Positions 7,669 through 14,698 of a stretch of DNA of 37,558 bases are shown here, in pieces. Below the pieces are notes generated by a model that was not told where the DNA came from, did no database searches, and worked only from the letters and a program-made list of their open reading frames with translations. The position numbers and the translations under genes were made by a program. The DNA lies in NCBI GenBank assembly GCA_013204395.1, contig JABMNZ010000011.1:1-37558 (forward strand), in the 5' to 3' direction. Source of the DNA: Parcubacteria group bacterium (GTDB lineage: Bacteria; Patescibacteriota; Patescibacteriia; UBA9934; GWF2-40-263). Position 1 is the first letter of the stretch; the number at the start of each line of letters is the position of its first letter.

Positions 7669-7706
7669 CCATGCCTGCCCTTAACAATTCAACTAGGGAG
7701 GTTGGC

Positions 7707-8768
7707 ATGAGACGAAACTTCTACGGCATCGTCAGCACACTGGTATTCGCATGCATCATCGGTCTCGTGACCACGGTGTCCCACTACGAGTACATGGAAG
7801 ACCACCGATCGTGGTCGGACACAACGATTCCTGCGTGGCAAGATGATGCCCAGCATGTCCAGGACCTCAACATGTTCTGGAACTACGCTGCTGGAATCCA
7901 TATCACTGGCGATCCCTTCTTCGAAGCGGACCAGCAGTTCGTCCAGGACGTAAGCGCTCTCCACATCGATACGGAGACATCTCCCGAACTGCTCGCACAA
8001 GCGCGTGGCAGGCTCTGGCATGTGGGAGACCGGCTGTACAACACAGAACGTCTCGTCGAGCTTGGATTGCTCACAGACGACAGCTCTCGCATCAACCAGT
8101 CCGCATTCCACCCAGAGCTCCTGGAAGACATCGACGCCTTGCACACCAAGGGGTTGGATGCGGTCCTGAGCGAAGCGCCCACCAAGCCGGAAAAACCCGT
8201 CTGGTACATGAAGACCTTCGCCAGCAATCTGAGCGTGTGGCCCGTGTGGATGCCAACCTGGCTGATCTTTTCCATCCTCATCATGATGGTGTACGGGATC
8301 GTTCGACTGGACAATGAAGGGAGCGAAGTCTCCATATACCACAACGTCATGAAGCGCTCAGGCGAGCCCATCGGCCGTCTCCTGCTCTTCTTGCAAATGG
8401 CTCCAGTGCTGGTGTTCATGGGTCTGGTAGACCTGACGATCAACGCGGTCAAGACGGGCAACAAAGCCCTCGCCATCGCGCGGCACCCCAACAGCAGTGA
8501 GGTTCGTCTCGGCACTAAGGCCTTGGCAGCCCTCAAGAAGGCTGGTGCCAGCGAGCATCAGATCGAGGAAGCGGAAGCGGTTCTGCGCTCGTGGACTCTC
8601 TACGATCCAGACCAGGCAGAGAGAGCCGACACACCCAAGACACGGCGGGATCGCAAGCTGCGCGACGCACTCAGAGATGTCGAACAGCTTCGAGGCCAAC
8701 TCGACGCTCACCGCGAAGTGGACAGTGCCGCCAAGCCAGCGCGCCCCAGAGATCGAGTGAAGGCCTAG
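7707..8768 (+). CDS. GC-rich orphan, three membrane segments
   Basis: Unrecognised, 353 aa. The start was moved from 7671 to 7707: GGGAGG lies 5 nt before ATG 7707 and the predicted transcription start is near 7675. A membrane segment at about residues 7-25 is followed by a ~145-residue Trp/His/Asp-rich domain likely outside. Two more segments follow (about 178-197 and 222-248), then a ~100-residue charged C-terminal region, probably helical and cytoplasmic, with repeated Ala/Lys/Arg/Glu. Layout (outer domain, paired TM, charged cytoplasmic helix) would suit a sensor or scaffold, but no known motif supports this. Unit bounded by the palindrome/promoter and a double-hairpin terminator. Confidence 0.75.
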   Translation: MRRNFYGIVSTLVFACIIGLVTTVSHYEYMEDHRSWSDTTIPAWQDDAQHVQDLNMFWNYAAGIHITGDPFFEADQQFVQDVSALHIDTETSPELLAQARGRLWHVGDRLYNTERLVELGLLTDDSSRINQSAFHPELLEDIDALHTKGLDAVLSEAPTKPEKPVWYMKTFASNLSVWPVWMPTWLIFSILIMMVYGIVRLDNEGSEVSIYHNVMKRSGEPIGRLLLFLQMAPVLVFMGLVDLTINAVKTGNKALAIARHPNSSEVRLGTKALAALKKAGASEHQIEEAEAVLRSWTLYDPDQAERADTPKTRRDRKLRDALRDVEQLRGQLDAHREVDSAAKPARPRDRVKA

Positions 8769-8783
8769 TTCTTCCAACAACGA

Positions 8784-8826
8784 GTAGCCACAGGCTACAG
8801 ACCCGTCCACGCTGGCGGGTCTTTTC
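8784..8826 (+). terminator. Double-hairpin terminator
   Basis: GTAGCC-ACA-GGCTAC is directly followed by AGACCCG/CGGGTCT and TTTT; ends the 7707 gene just before the next promoter. Confidence 0.8.
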
Positions 8827-8828
8827 AA

Positions 8829-8856
8829 TTGACAAGGCCCACAGCTATGCCATAAT
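8829..8856 (+). promoter_or_regulatory. Promoter of the RRM gene
   Basis: TTGACA, 16-bp spacer, CATAAT (or 17 bp and ATAATT); about 60-nt leader. Confidence 0.7.
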
Positions 8857-8919
8857 TGTGTCGTTCTCTGGTTCCAAGTGATCTAAGAGGGCTGTTAATT
8901 CACTGTTCTCTCATTTCAC

Positions 8920-9174
8920 ATGTTGAACAAGTTATTTGTCGGCTCACTCCCATGGAGCGTTGACGACGCACAGCTCGGCGAGCTTTTCGCCAGCCATGGC
9001 GAAGTCGTATCCGCACGCGTGGTCACAGACCGCGACACTGGACGCTCACGAGGCTTTGGCTTCGTGGAGTACAACGACGACGCTACAGCAACTGCCGCCA
9101 TGGAAGCCATGGATGGTCAGATGGTTGACGGTCGAGCTATTACAGTTTCGATCGCTCGTCCAAAAGCTGAGTAG
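8920..9174 (+). CDS. RRM RNA-binding protein
   Basis: 84 aa forming one RNA recognition motif: RNP2 KLFVGSL (about 4-10) and RNP1 RSRGFGFVEY (about 42-51). Such small single-RRM proteins bind single-stranded RNA; in cyanobacteria and other bacteria they are linked to cold response and mRNA handling (family knowledge). No SD lies near the ATG, unlike the GC-rich orphan genes beside it, so despite fairly high GC I count it with the native set. It has its own promoter and terminator. Confidence 0.93.
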   Translation: MLNKLFVGSLPWSVDDAQLGELFASHGEVVSARVVTDRDTGRSRGFGFVEYNDDATATAAMEAMDGQMVDGRAITVSIARPKAE

Positions 9175-9190
9175 TCACTCAAAAGAAAAG

Positions 9191-9218
9191 CACCTCAGGT
9201 ATTTACCTGGGGTGTTTT
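9191..9218 (+). terminator. Terminator of the RRM gene
   Basis: CACCTCAGGT/ACCTGGGGTG (one mismatch) around ATTT, then TTTT. Confidence 0.85.
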
Positions 9219-9224
9219 GTATTT

Positions 9225-9248
9225 AAAAACCCCGATGTCGTATCGGGG
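9225..9248 (-). terminator. Terminator of the FtsH gene
   Basis: CCCCGAT/ATCGGGG stem followed on the minus strand by TTTTT. A second hairpin (GTCGAGC/GCTCGAC) lies between it and the stop codon. Confidence 0.85.
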
Positions 9249-9277
9249 GTGTCGAGCACGCTTGGCTCGACTAGTTG

Positions 9278-11110
9278 TCAGGCGCTGAGGGTATGAGCCA
9301 TCTGTACCGGCAGCTGAACTTCACGAAGGTTGTTCTGGAGCGAACTGCCTGAGAGCTCCTCGACCTCGAGCAACTCAGCAACGAAACTACCGATCAAGGA
9401 CTTGTTGGCCTCGATGATCGCAAGGGCCTGCTTGTAGCAGTCGGCGAGAATGGCCTCGATGGCCTCGTCCACCTTCCTTGCGGTGTCCTGGCTCCACCTG
9501 GTCTCGTTGGCGTAGAGCACTCGGTTCTTCAGTGTCTCGTGGAACCCGTAGTGCGTCACGTAGTCGTACGCGAGCTTGTTGGCCCGCCTCAGATCGTCAG
9601 ACGCGCCAGTGGACACTTGTCCAATCATCACACGCTCGGCAGCGCGCCCAGCTAGCAAGACGATGATCTGGGCCAGCAGCTCCGGAGCTTCACGGAGCAA
9701 AGCTTCAGCCTCATCCTCGGGAGACACCAGGTTGTAGCCCAATGCTCCAGTGGAATTGGGAATGATGGACACACGCACAACGCGCTTACGCCCACCCATA
9801 GCTGCCAGCGCACAGGCATGACCAGCCTCGTGCACTGCCACAGCACTCCGGTCCTTGTCGGAAAGACGTCTGGCCGTGTCCGGATGTCCGATCACTACCA
9901 GCTCGATGGCACGGATGAGGTGATCTGTCACGATCGCAGTGGCCCCCTCTCGGGTTGCCAGCAGTGCGGCCTCATTGAACAGGTCACGTAGGCCAGACCC
10001 GGACATACCCGAGGTCAACTTGGCGACCTGATCGAAGTCGATGACTCCAGTCACCTTGTCGCGCGCATGGATCACGAGGATCGCCCTGCGAACGTGGACA
10101 CTCGGCAGACCGACGTACACCTTGCGGGCGAACCGTCTCAGCAGAGCCTCATCCAAGGTGTCCTTGTGGTTGGTTGCCGCGATCACGACGATCCCGGTCT
10201 TCTGCTGGAAACCGTCCATCTCAGCCAGAAGCTTGTCGATGGTCTGATCACGCTCGGAGTCTCCTCCACCACCGCCATTGGAGCGGTGCTTGCCGACAGC
10301 ATCGATCTCATCGATGAAGATGATGCAGGGAGCACTTTTGTGAGCATCCGCGAACAGATTGCCCACACGCCCCGCACCCACACCGACGAACATCTCAACG
10401 AAGTCGGATCCGCTGATGTGAAAGAACGGAACACCGGCCTCGCCAGCAGTTGCCCTGGCCAAGAGAGTCTTGCCTGTACCCGGTGGTCCATACAAGAGCA
10501 CGCCTGTAGGACAACTTGCCCCCAGCCTGGAGAACTTGTCCGGGTTCTTCAGGAACGCGACCACTTCTTGCAGATCTTCCTTGACGCCGGGATAGCCAGC
10601 CACGTCCTCGTAGGTCGTGTTGACGTCCTCCGCGCGTCTTGCCTTGTGCTTGGTAAAGCCAAAGATGCCGCCACTTGCGCCACCGCTGCCCTTCTTGTCT
10701 TTCTCGATAAGACCGCCGATGGAAAGGAATAGGATCCCCACAACCACGAGCCATCCCCAGTTCCTATCGAACCATCCACTTGACTGAGCTGTGTAGGTGG
10801 CCTCACTCTTCGCCAATGCATCCTCCAGGCGGTCTGAGCCCGTCAGGATCTTGGCTTCCCAGTTCTTGCCAGCCATGTCGTTGTTGGCATCGAACTTCTC
10901 ATTGGGGACCAGAGTGACGTCGTCACCCTTGATGGTCGCCTCAGACACTCGACCTTCCTCAACCATCTTGATGGCCTCGGAGTAGGAAATGGTCTCGGTC
11001 TTGTAGATACCCCAGAGGGCATCACCACCGAAGTACAGCACACAGCCGATGATCCAGATCATCGTGAACGATGGTCGCCCACGCTTCTTGTCGCTCGAAT
11101 CGCTTCCCAT
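9278..11110 (-). CDS. ftsH: FtsH-type ATP-dependent zinc protease (variant)
   Basis: Membrane AAA+ protease of family M41 that degrades membrane and regulatory proteins. 610 aa from MGSDSSDKK; the track start 11164 is replaced because GGGAGG lies 4 nt before ATG 11110 and the promoter is at 11155. TM1 is about 17-36, an outer domain of ~80 residues follows, TM2 is about 118-134. Walker A GPPGTGKT 208-215, pore motif FVEMFVGVGA 237-246, Walker B IIFIDEID 263-270, zinc site HEAGH 427-431, and D505/D506 as the third ligand region. Odd: the second region of homology reads LDEALLRRFARKVYVGLP, lacking the usual Pro-Gly of RPGRFDR and resembling spastin/katanin-type AAA proteins. Codons are GC-rich like the orphans, so transfer is possible. 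It may not be the only FtsH of this genome. Confidence 0.92.
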   Translation of the reverse strand: MGSDSSDKKRGRPSFTMIWIIGCVLYFGGDALWGIYKTETISYSEAIKMVEEGRVSEATIKGDDVTLVPNEKFDANNDMAGKNWEAKILTGSDRLEDALAKSEATYTAQSSGWFDRNWGWLVVVGILFLSIGGLIEKDKKGSGGASGGIFGFTKHKARRAEDVNTTYEDVAGYPGVKEDLQEVVAFLKNPDKFSRLGASCPTGVLLYGPPGTGKTLLARATAGEAGVPFFHISGSDFVEMFVGVGAGRVGNLFADAHKSAPCIIFIDEIDAVGKHRSNGGGGGDSERDQTIDKLLAEMDGFQQKTGIVVIAATNHKDTLDEALLRRFARKVYVGLPSVHVRRAILVIHARDKVTGVIDFDQVAKLTSGMSGSGLRDLFNEAALLATREGATAIVTDHLIRAIELVVIGHPDTARRLSDKDRSAVAVHEAGHACALAAMGGRKRVVRVSIIPNSTGALGYNLVSPEDEAEALLREAPELLAQIIVLLAGRAAERVMIGQVSTGASDDLRRANKLAYDYVTHYGFHETLKNRVLYANETRWSQDTARKVDEAIEAILADCYKQALAIIEANKSLIGSFVAELLEVEELSGSSLQNNLREVQLPVQMAHTLSA

Positions 11111-11154
11111 GAGTCCTCCCGGAAACTCATCGTACCTACGCGGCACGAGAAACG

Positions 11155-11183
11155 AACCTATCAAAAAACACCCTGTTTGTCCA
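11155..11183 (-). promoter_or_regulatory. FtsH promoter inside SOD terminator
   Basis: Minus strand TGGACA, 17-bp spacer, TAGGTT. The -35 lies in the loop of the SOD terminator and the T-run lies in the spacer. Confidence 0.65.
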
Positions 11184-11188
11184 GGGTG
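11163..11188 (-). terminator. Terminator of SOD gene
   Basis: Perfect 7-bp stem CACCCTG/CAGGGTG around a 6-nt loop, then six T on the minus strand. Confidence 0.85.
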
Positions 11189-11211
11189 TCTTACCTCTTT
11201 CTCTACAGTCT

Positions 11212-11790
11212 TTAAATCATTTGTTTACCAACCCACTCCCAGTTCACATGATTCCAGAAACCTTCGATGAAAGCCCCTCGATCATTTCTGTGATCGATGT
11301 AATAGGCATGCTCCCAAACGTCGAGTGTAAGCAATGGGACCGCAATAGTACCAGCTGGGCTTTCTGCGTCGTGATAATCACGGATCGCCAGCTTCCCTTC
11401 TTCTTGTACGATCCAGACCCAACCAGAGCCAAAGTGGCTCAGGGCCATAACACCGAATTGATTCTTAAAGTCTTCAAGTGACCCAAAGTCTCGATCGATC
11501 GCCTCTGCTAGCTCCCCCTCAGGTTTTGATGACTCCCCAGCCAAACAGTTCCAGAAAAAACTGTGGTTGAAATGCTGTGCCGCCAGGTTGAACACTTTTG
11601 TGTCTCGATCCCGAGAGCCTTTAATAACCTCATCAAGTGACTGACCCTCAAACTCATTTCCTAGCACCGCCAGGTTAAGCTTCTTCACATAACCAGCGTG
11701 ATGCTTGCCATAGTGAAAGTCGATTGTTTCTGAAGAGGTCCAATCCCCTAAGGCATCTTTTGAAAAAGGAAGTTCTGGTAGTTCAAACAT
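11212..11790 (-). CDS. sodB: Superoxide dismutase, Fe/Mn family (Fe-like)
   Basis: Converts superoxide to oxygen and hydrogen peroxide in the cytoplasm. 192 aa from MFELPELPFSKDALG, the conserved family N-terminus; the track start (11889) adds 33 unrelated residues. Metal ligands are visible: His26 (DFHYGKHH), the His in FNHSFFW, and Asp and His in DVWEHAYYIDH. AAQHFNHSFFW and GSGWVWIV are closer to the Fe-type than the Mn-type signature, but metal use cannot be settled by eye. No clear SD. Separated from ftsH by a terminator carrying the ftsH promoter. Confidence 0.95.
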   Translation of the reverse strand: MFELPELPFSKDALGDWTSSETIDFHYGKHHAGYVKKLNLAVLGNEFEGQSLDEVIKGSRDRDTKVFNLAAQHFNHSFFWNCLAGESSKPEGELAEAIDRDFGSLEDFKNQFGVMALSHFGSGWVWIVQEEGKLAIRDYHDAESPAGTIAVPLLTLDVWEHAYYIDHRNDRGAFIEGFWNHVNWEWVGKQMI

Positions 11791-11838
11791 ATCTTTTCTA
11801 TTTATAAGTAACTCACACAGTTTAGCAGACCTAGACGA

Positions 11839-11867
11839 TTGACAAAACCGTCTTTTTTTGATATCTT
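11839..11867 (+). promoter_or_regulatory. Promoter with hairpin-loop -35 (rightward)
   Basis: TTGACA, 17-bp spacer AAACCGTCTTTTTTTGA, TATCTT. AGACG/CGTCT flank the -35, forming a terminator-like hairpin with T-run, although no plus-strand gene lies upstream to terminate. The likely target is the 12095 gene through a ~220-nt leader. Confidence 0.65.
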
Positions 11868-12094
11868 CCTCTGCTGACATTGTCTGCATTTATGCTTACT
11901 AAGCAATTGCAAATACAATGATTCAGAGAGAAAACGCTGCATAGATCAGACGTTTCTCATATGTGGGTTGAGTTCATCATACTTGAATGGACTCATGGAA
12001 CGCGGCAGCACCCGCGCCGCTCCGTGGCTCGCAAGAGCCCTCTACCCAACATGGGCATCGTGCAAACGGCGCCCCCTCGCAAGAGGCTGAGAAC
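11868..12094 (+). promoter_or_regulatory. Long structured leader of the 12095 gene
   Basis: The 11791-12094 gap has no well supported gene. Downstream of the promoter are two tiny ORFs of about nine codons, a hairpin GAGAAAaCG/CGTTTCTC, then GCGGC/GCCGC (12002-12020), GGCTC-GCAA-GAGCC (12026-12039) and CCTC-GCAA-GAGG (12075-12086). The last stem contains the SD of the 12095 gene. Two GCAA tetraloops and a masked SD suggest regulation at the RNA level (inference). Confidence 0.45.
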
Positions 12095-12098
12095 ATGA
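11961..12098 (+). CDS. Possible upstream ORF coupled by ATGA overlap
   Basis: A 45-codon frame (MWVEFIILEWTHG...) whose TGA overlaps the ATG of the next gene (ATGA). No SD; the tail is basic and Arg/Pro-rich as expected of translated GC-rich noncoding sequence. It may be chance; the exact ATGA overlap is the only positive sign. Confidence 0.2.
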   Translation: MWVEFIILEWTHGTRQHPRRSVARKSPLPNMGIVQTAPPRKRLRT

Positions 12099-12547
12099 CC
12101 GACAAGAACCCGCGCAAGCGAATCAAGAGGTCCAAGGCCCCCAAGCCCTGGACAAAGGAGATCACCATCGTCCGCGGTGGACACCCGATGAGCGAGCGCA
12201 CCTTGATGGTGAACCGCTTCGGCAAGCCCAAGACGCGGATCGATCCGCAGTTGGAGTACTTCCTGGGAACTGGCGTGGTGCTCCCGCGCCACTGCTGCAT
12301 GATCAGCTTCATGGCCGGACTGCACCAGGCCGGATTCACAGTGTACGTCAACGACTACCGCAACTGGAAGGGCGGATACCAGCACCCGCCCAAGCTCACC
12401 ACCTTCAAGCCCGAAGGTGTGTACGTCCCCGAGTACGTCCTGATGGGCATGCTCTGGGCCACCGGAAAATGGGACGCACACACGGCCAAGACCCGGCAGC
12501 GAGGCCTCTCCGTAGGAACCCTCGTCGACTTGGGGATCTGGCGCTAA
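12095..12547 (+). CDS. GC-rich orphan, basic protein
   Basis: Unrecognised, 150 aa from MTDKNPRKR. The track start 11987 is not preferred because its extension is low-complexity and there is no SD; here AGAGG lies 8 nt upstream. The N-terminus is strongly basic (KNPRKRIKRSKAPKPW), suggesting nucleic-acid contact. The rest is a soluble aromatic-rich domain (VYVNDYRNWKGGYQHPP, GVYVPEYVLMGMLWATGKW) with a Cys pair HCCM. First of four GC-rich units in a row on this strand. Confidence 0.7.
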   Translation: MTDKNPRKRIKRSKAPKPWTKEITIVRGGHPMSERTLMVNRFGKPKTRIDPQLEYFLGTGVVLPRHCCMISFMAGLHQAGFTVYVNDYRNWKGGYQHPPKLTTFKPEGVYVPEYVLMGMLWATGKWDAHTAKTRQRGLSVGTLVDLGIWR

Positions 12548-12572
12548 GTAGAAAAGAACAAGGCCTACGCGG

Positions 12573-12620
12573 CCCCTGAGATAGAAAGACCTCTGGTCTT
12601 CCATCGCAGGGGTTCTTCTA
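12573..12620 (+). terminator. Long-hairpin terminator
   Basis: Outer stem CCCCTG/CAGGGG and inner stem AAGACC-TCT-GGTCTT, followed by TTCTTCTATTT. Confidence 0.75.
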
Positions 12621-12626
12621 TTTGGA

Positions 12627-12655
12627 TTGACTTATAGCGCTTTCACTGGCATCCT
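12627..12655 (+). promoter_or_regulatory. Promoter of the 12707 gene
   Basis: TTGACT, 17-bp spacer, CATCCT. The leader then holds GCGAG-ATATA-CTCGC (12671-12685) just before the SD. Confidence 0.65.
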
Positions 12656-12706
12656 AACTTTCTTCCGTACGCGAGATATACTCGCCTATCGGAGAAAGGT
12701 CTCACT

Positions 12707-13150
12707 ATGCGTAGGTGGCTCACCCCCCTGATCGTCTTGTTCTTTGCTGCCCTGGTGCAACTGGAAGCGGATCACAGCAATCCCTCAACCACGATGATGT
12801 CGAGTGCTGATCAAGCGATTCGCATTACCTCACCTGATGGCCAGCCGGTCACAGAGGTCTTTACCGTGGCTCATCCCACACACCAGGCCAAACGGTTCTT
12901 GGATGCTTGTCGCGACATGTTCGCCCTGGATCACGAAAACGCGATCAGGATCCACGCTCAATATCTGACGCAGAGTCGGGCCGGGATCGAGCAGTTGGGC
13001 GAAAGAAGGACGATCCTTGAATGGATGGGAGCTGAGGAAGCGCTCGCTGAGTTCAATGCCATTGACTACCCCACCGTCCGCGAGCGTACGGTCTTGTGCC
13101 TGGCCATGGAACCGATCATCACGGACGCAACCAGCGCCCAAGAGCCCTGA
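12707..13150 (+). CDS. GC-rich orphan, secreted or anchored
   Basis: Unrecognised, 147 aa. GGAGAAAGG ends 7 nt before the ATG. The N-terminus MRRWLTPLIVLFFAALVQLEA is a signal peptide or anchor (no lipobox Cys). The remainder is mostly helical: a short Ser/Thr-rich linker, then HPTHQAKRFLDACRDMFALDHENAIRIHAQYL and a Glu/Ala-rich helix containing WMGAEEALAEF. Two Cys (DACRDM, VLCLAM) could pair. Its own promoter lies upstream; its terminator at 13166 is nearly identical to the one at 13813. Confidence 0.75.
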   Translation: MRRWLTPLIVLFFAALVQLEADHSNPSTTMMSSADQAIRITSPDGQPVTEVFTVAHPTHQAKRFLDACRDMFALDHENAIRIHAQYLTQSRAGIEQLGERRTILEWMGAEEALAEFNAIDYPTVRERTVLCLAMEPIITDATSAQEP

Positions 13151-13165
13151 GAAGGGTTTCACACC

Positions 13166-13190
13166 ATCCCCTAAACGAAGGGGATTTTTT
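13166..13190 (+). terminator. Terminator, copy 1 of a repeated module
   Basis: ATCCCC/GGGGAT stem with T-run. The whole stretch 13164-13196 recurs almost unchanged at 13811-13844. Confidence 0.85.
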
Positions 13191-13191
13191 A

Positions 13192-13220
13192 TTGACATGA
13201 TTGAAAACCAGCGCTATCCT
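13192..13220 (+). promoter_or_regulatory. Promoter of the 13259 gene
   Basis: TTGACA directly after the terminator T-run, 17-bp spacer, TATCCT. The leader holds CGCC-AATTT-GGCG (13229-13241) six bases before the SD. Confidence 0.75.
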
Positions 13221-13258
13221 CCTATCTTCGCCAATTTGGCGATAAGAAAGGATCCAGC

Positions 13259-13795
13259 ATGAACTGGAAGGTCTCTACCAGAGTCCTGATCATCATCTCG
13301 TGCCTCATCGCCAGCTGTGAAAGCTGGACCTTGATTGTGGGGCGTCAACAAGCTGACCCCTATACGAGTCTCGAGCCCGAAGTTGCAGATAGTTACGACT
13401 ATCAGGACGTTACGGCCTTCAAAAACATCAGTGACCTCTACCTTCTGCAAGCGATCTCCGGTTACGCTCTACCAGAGCCTGCTCTGACAGTACCTGTCAT
13501 AACGGATGGGAAAGTCGATCTCACGGACTTCCAGGAACAGTGTGAAGAGCTGTACCTCAGCGAGCTTCGTTCTGCGCTAGAGGCCGAAATCTCCTTCACC
13601 CTTTCCACCCACACGATAACCCTTCTGTCAGAAGTGCATGGACCCAAAAACACACGTCGGTGCCACACAACCAAGATGGCGTTGGATAAATTGATGGAGG
13701 TAATGCGTGTGAATGACCCTCCAGCAAACGAAGTTCATCTGCTTTGTAAGTACATGGCCGAAGTCGTCTTGGACATGCTTGATCCCCAAGACTAG
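13259..13795 (+). CDS. GC-rich orphan lipoprotein
   Basis: Unrecognised, 178 aa. AAAGGA lies 6 nt before the ATG. The signal peptide VLIIISCLIASC has a lipobox IASC, so the mature protein should be lipid-anchored outside the membrane. The mature part is acidic (YTSLEPEVADSYDYQD) with a helical domain and four further Cys (EQCEELY, RRCHTTK, LLCKYM and one near the start), suggesting disulfides. It is flanked on both sides by copies of the same 33-bp terminator module. Confidence 0.75.
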   Translation: MNWKVSTRVLIIISCLIASCESWTLIVGRQQADPYTSLEPEVADSYDYQDVTAFKNISDLYLLQAISGYALPEPALTVPVITDGKVDLTDFQEQCEELYLSELRSALEAEISFTLSTHTITLLSEVHGPKNTRRCHTTKMALDKLMEVMRVNDPPANEVHLLCKYMAEVVLDMLDPQD

Positions 13796-13812
13796 ATCAG
13801 GACGAACAACCC

Positions 13813-13838
13813 ATCCCCTAAAACGAAGGGGATTTTTT
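13813..13838 (+). terminator. Terminator, copy 2 of a repeated module
   Basis: ATCCCC/GGGGAT stem with T-run; differs from copy 1 by one extra A in the loop. Confidence 0.85.
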
Positions 13839-13839
13839 A

Positions 13840-13868
13840 TTGACTATATTAAGCCGTTTCACTACCCT
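13840..13868 (+). promoter_or_regulatory. Promoter of the HAD gene
   Basis: TTGACT directly after the terminator T-run, 17-bp spacer, TACCCT. Confidence 0.7.
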
Positions 13869-13892
13869 AACCGCGCACAAGGAGAAAGATAG

Positions 13893-14570
13893 ATGAAACC
13901 AGCTATCATCGCATTGGACCTAGACCTCACGCTTGTGAATGTCTTTCCCGGATGGGAAAAGATGTGCGGACTTTGGGCGGATACGCTCTACCTGCCGGTC
14001 GCAACGGTCATCGAACGTGGGAGCAAGTTCTGGAACACCCAGGGCCTGATCTACACCCCAGAACTTCACAGAGACGCACTTCTCCAAAGAGAAGTCGTCA
14101 CTGGAGAAGCAGAGATCGCAGACATCGCAGACATCGATAGTGCCATGGAGACCTTCTACAAGTGGCTCGCCGATGGTCATGCTGTGTACGACGACGTACC
14201 AGACTTCATCGCCTGGGCCGATGCCTGCGAGATGGTCGAGGGCACGGGCATCATCAGCTTTGGTCAGCCAGAGTTTCAGACCCGCAAGCTCAACTCCCTC
14301 CCGGCACCGTCCTCGGGATTCGATCCGATCACGTTCACCAATTTCAGTGGTCGCAAAGCGCGCAAGCTGATCTTTCTGCACGGTCGCAGCCGGCCCATCA
14401 TCTTCGTCGATGACAACCCAAGCGAGCACGAGCCAGCCATGGCCTACCACAATGTCCGTCGCGTACAGATCCTTCGCGATCCAGACGCAGTGCCCAGCGG
14501 ATTCGCTCAGTGGCACATCCGAAGTCTCATGGAGATCCACGACCTGATGCCACAGCTTCTTGCAGGCTGA
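13893..14570 (+). CDS. HAD-superfamily hydrolase (GC-rich unit)
   Basis: 225 aa. AAGGAG lies 8 nt before the ATG. HAD motif I IALDLDLTLV gives nucleophile Asp9 and acid/base Asp11. Motif II is probably GIISFGQ, motif III Lys in SGRKARKLIF, and motif IV FVDDNPSEHE. Probably a small-molecule phosphatase; the substrate is unknown. A helical cap lies between motifs I and II. A short tandem repeat (ATCGCAGAC twice) codes for EIADIADID. It is the only one of the four neighbouring GC-rich units with a recognisable fold; terminator at 14579. Confidence 0.8.
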   Translation: MKPAIIALDLDLTLVNVFPGWEKMCGLWADTLYLPVATVIERGSKFWNTQGLIYTPELHRDALLQREVVTGEAEIADIADIDSAMETFYKWLADGHAVYDDVPDFIAWADACEMVEGTGIISFGQPEFQTRKLNSLPAPSSGFDPITFTNFSGRKARKLIFLHGRSRPIIFVDDNPSEHEPAMAYHNVRRVQILRDPDAVPSGFAQWHIRSLMEIHDLMPQLLAG

Positions 14571-14578
14571 CCCCCTCC

Positions 14579-14605
14579 CCGCTCTCACGTGAGCGGTTTT
14601 TCTTT
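14579..14605 (+). terminator. Terminator of the HAD gene
   Basis: CCGCTC/GAGCGG around TCACGT, then TTTTTCTTTTT. Confidence 0.85.
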
Positions 14606-14639
14606 TTAAAGCTACCAGAGTAAACAATTGGTTTCTACA

Positions 14640-14668
14640 TTGACACAAAGACCTTAAAAGCCTATACT
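14640..14668 (+). promoter_or_regulatory. Promoter of typA
   Basis: TTGACA, 17-bp spacer, TATACT: near-consensus sigma70 type, 30 nt before the GTG start. Confidence 0.8.
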
Positions 14669-14698
14669 CCGCCCGCTTAGACTCAATAATAATGATTT

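Noticed and set aside
7689-8536. Minus-strand ORFs of 217 aa opposite the 7707 gene
   Set aside because: The plus-strand gene has promoter, GGGAGG and terminator in the right order; the antisense frames have none and would start inside coding DNA.
10067-10732. Long plus-strand ORF (221 aa) inside ftsH
   Set aside because: It is antisense to a gene with complete AAA and M41 motifs; it arises from GC-rich third positions and has no SD or promoter.
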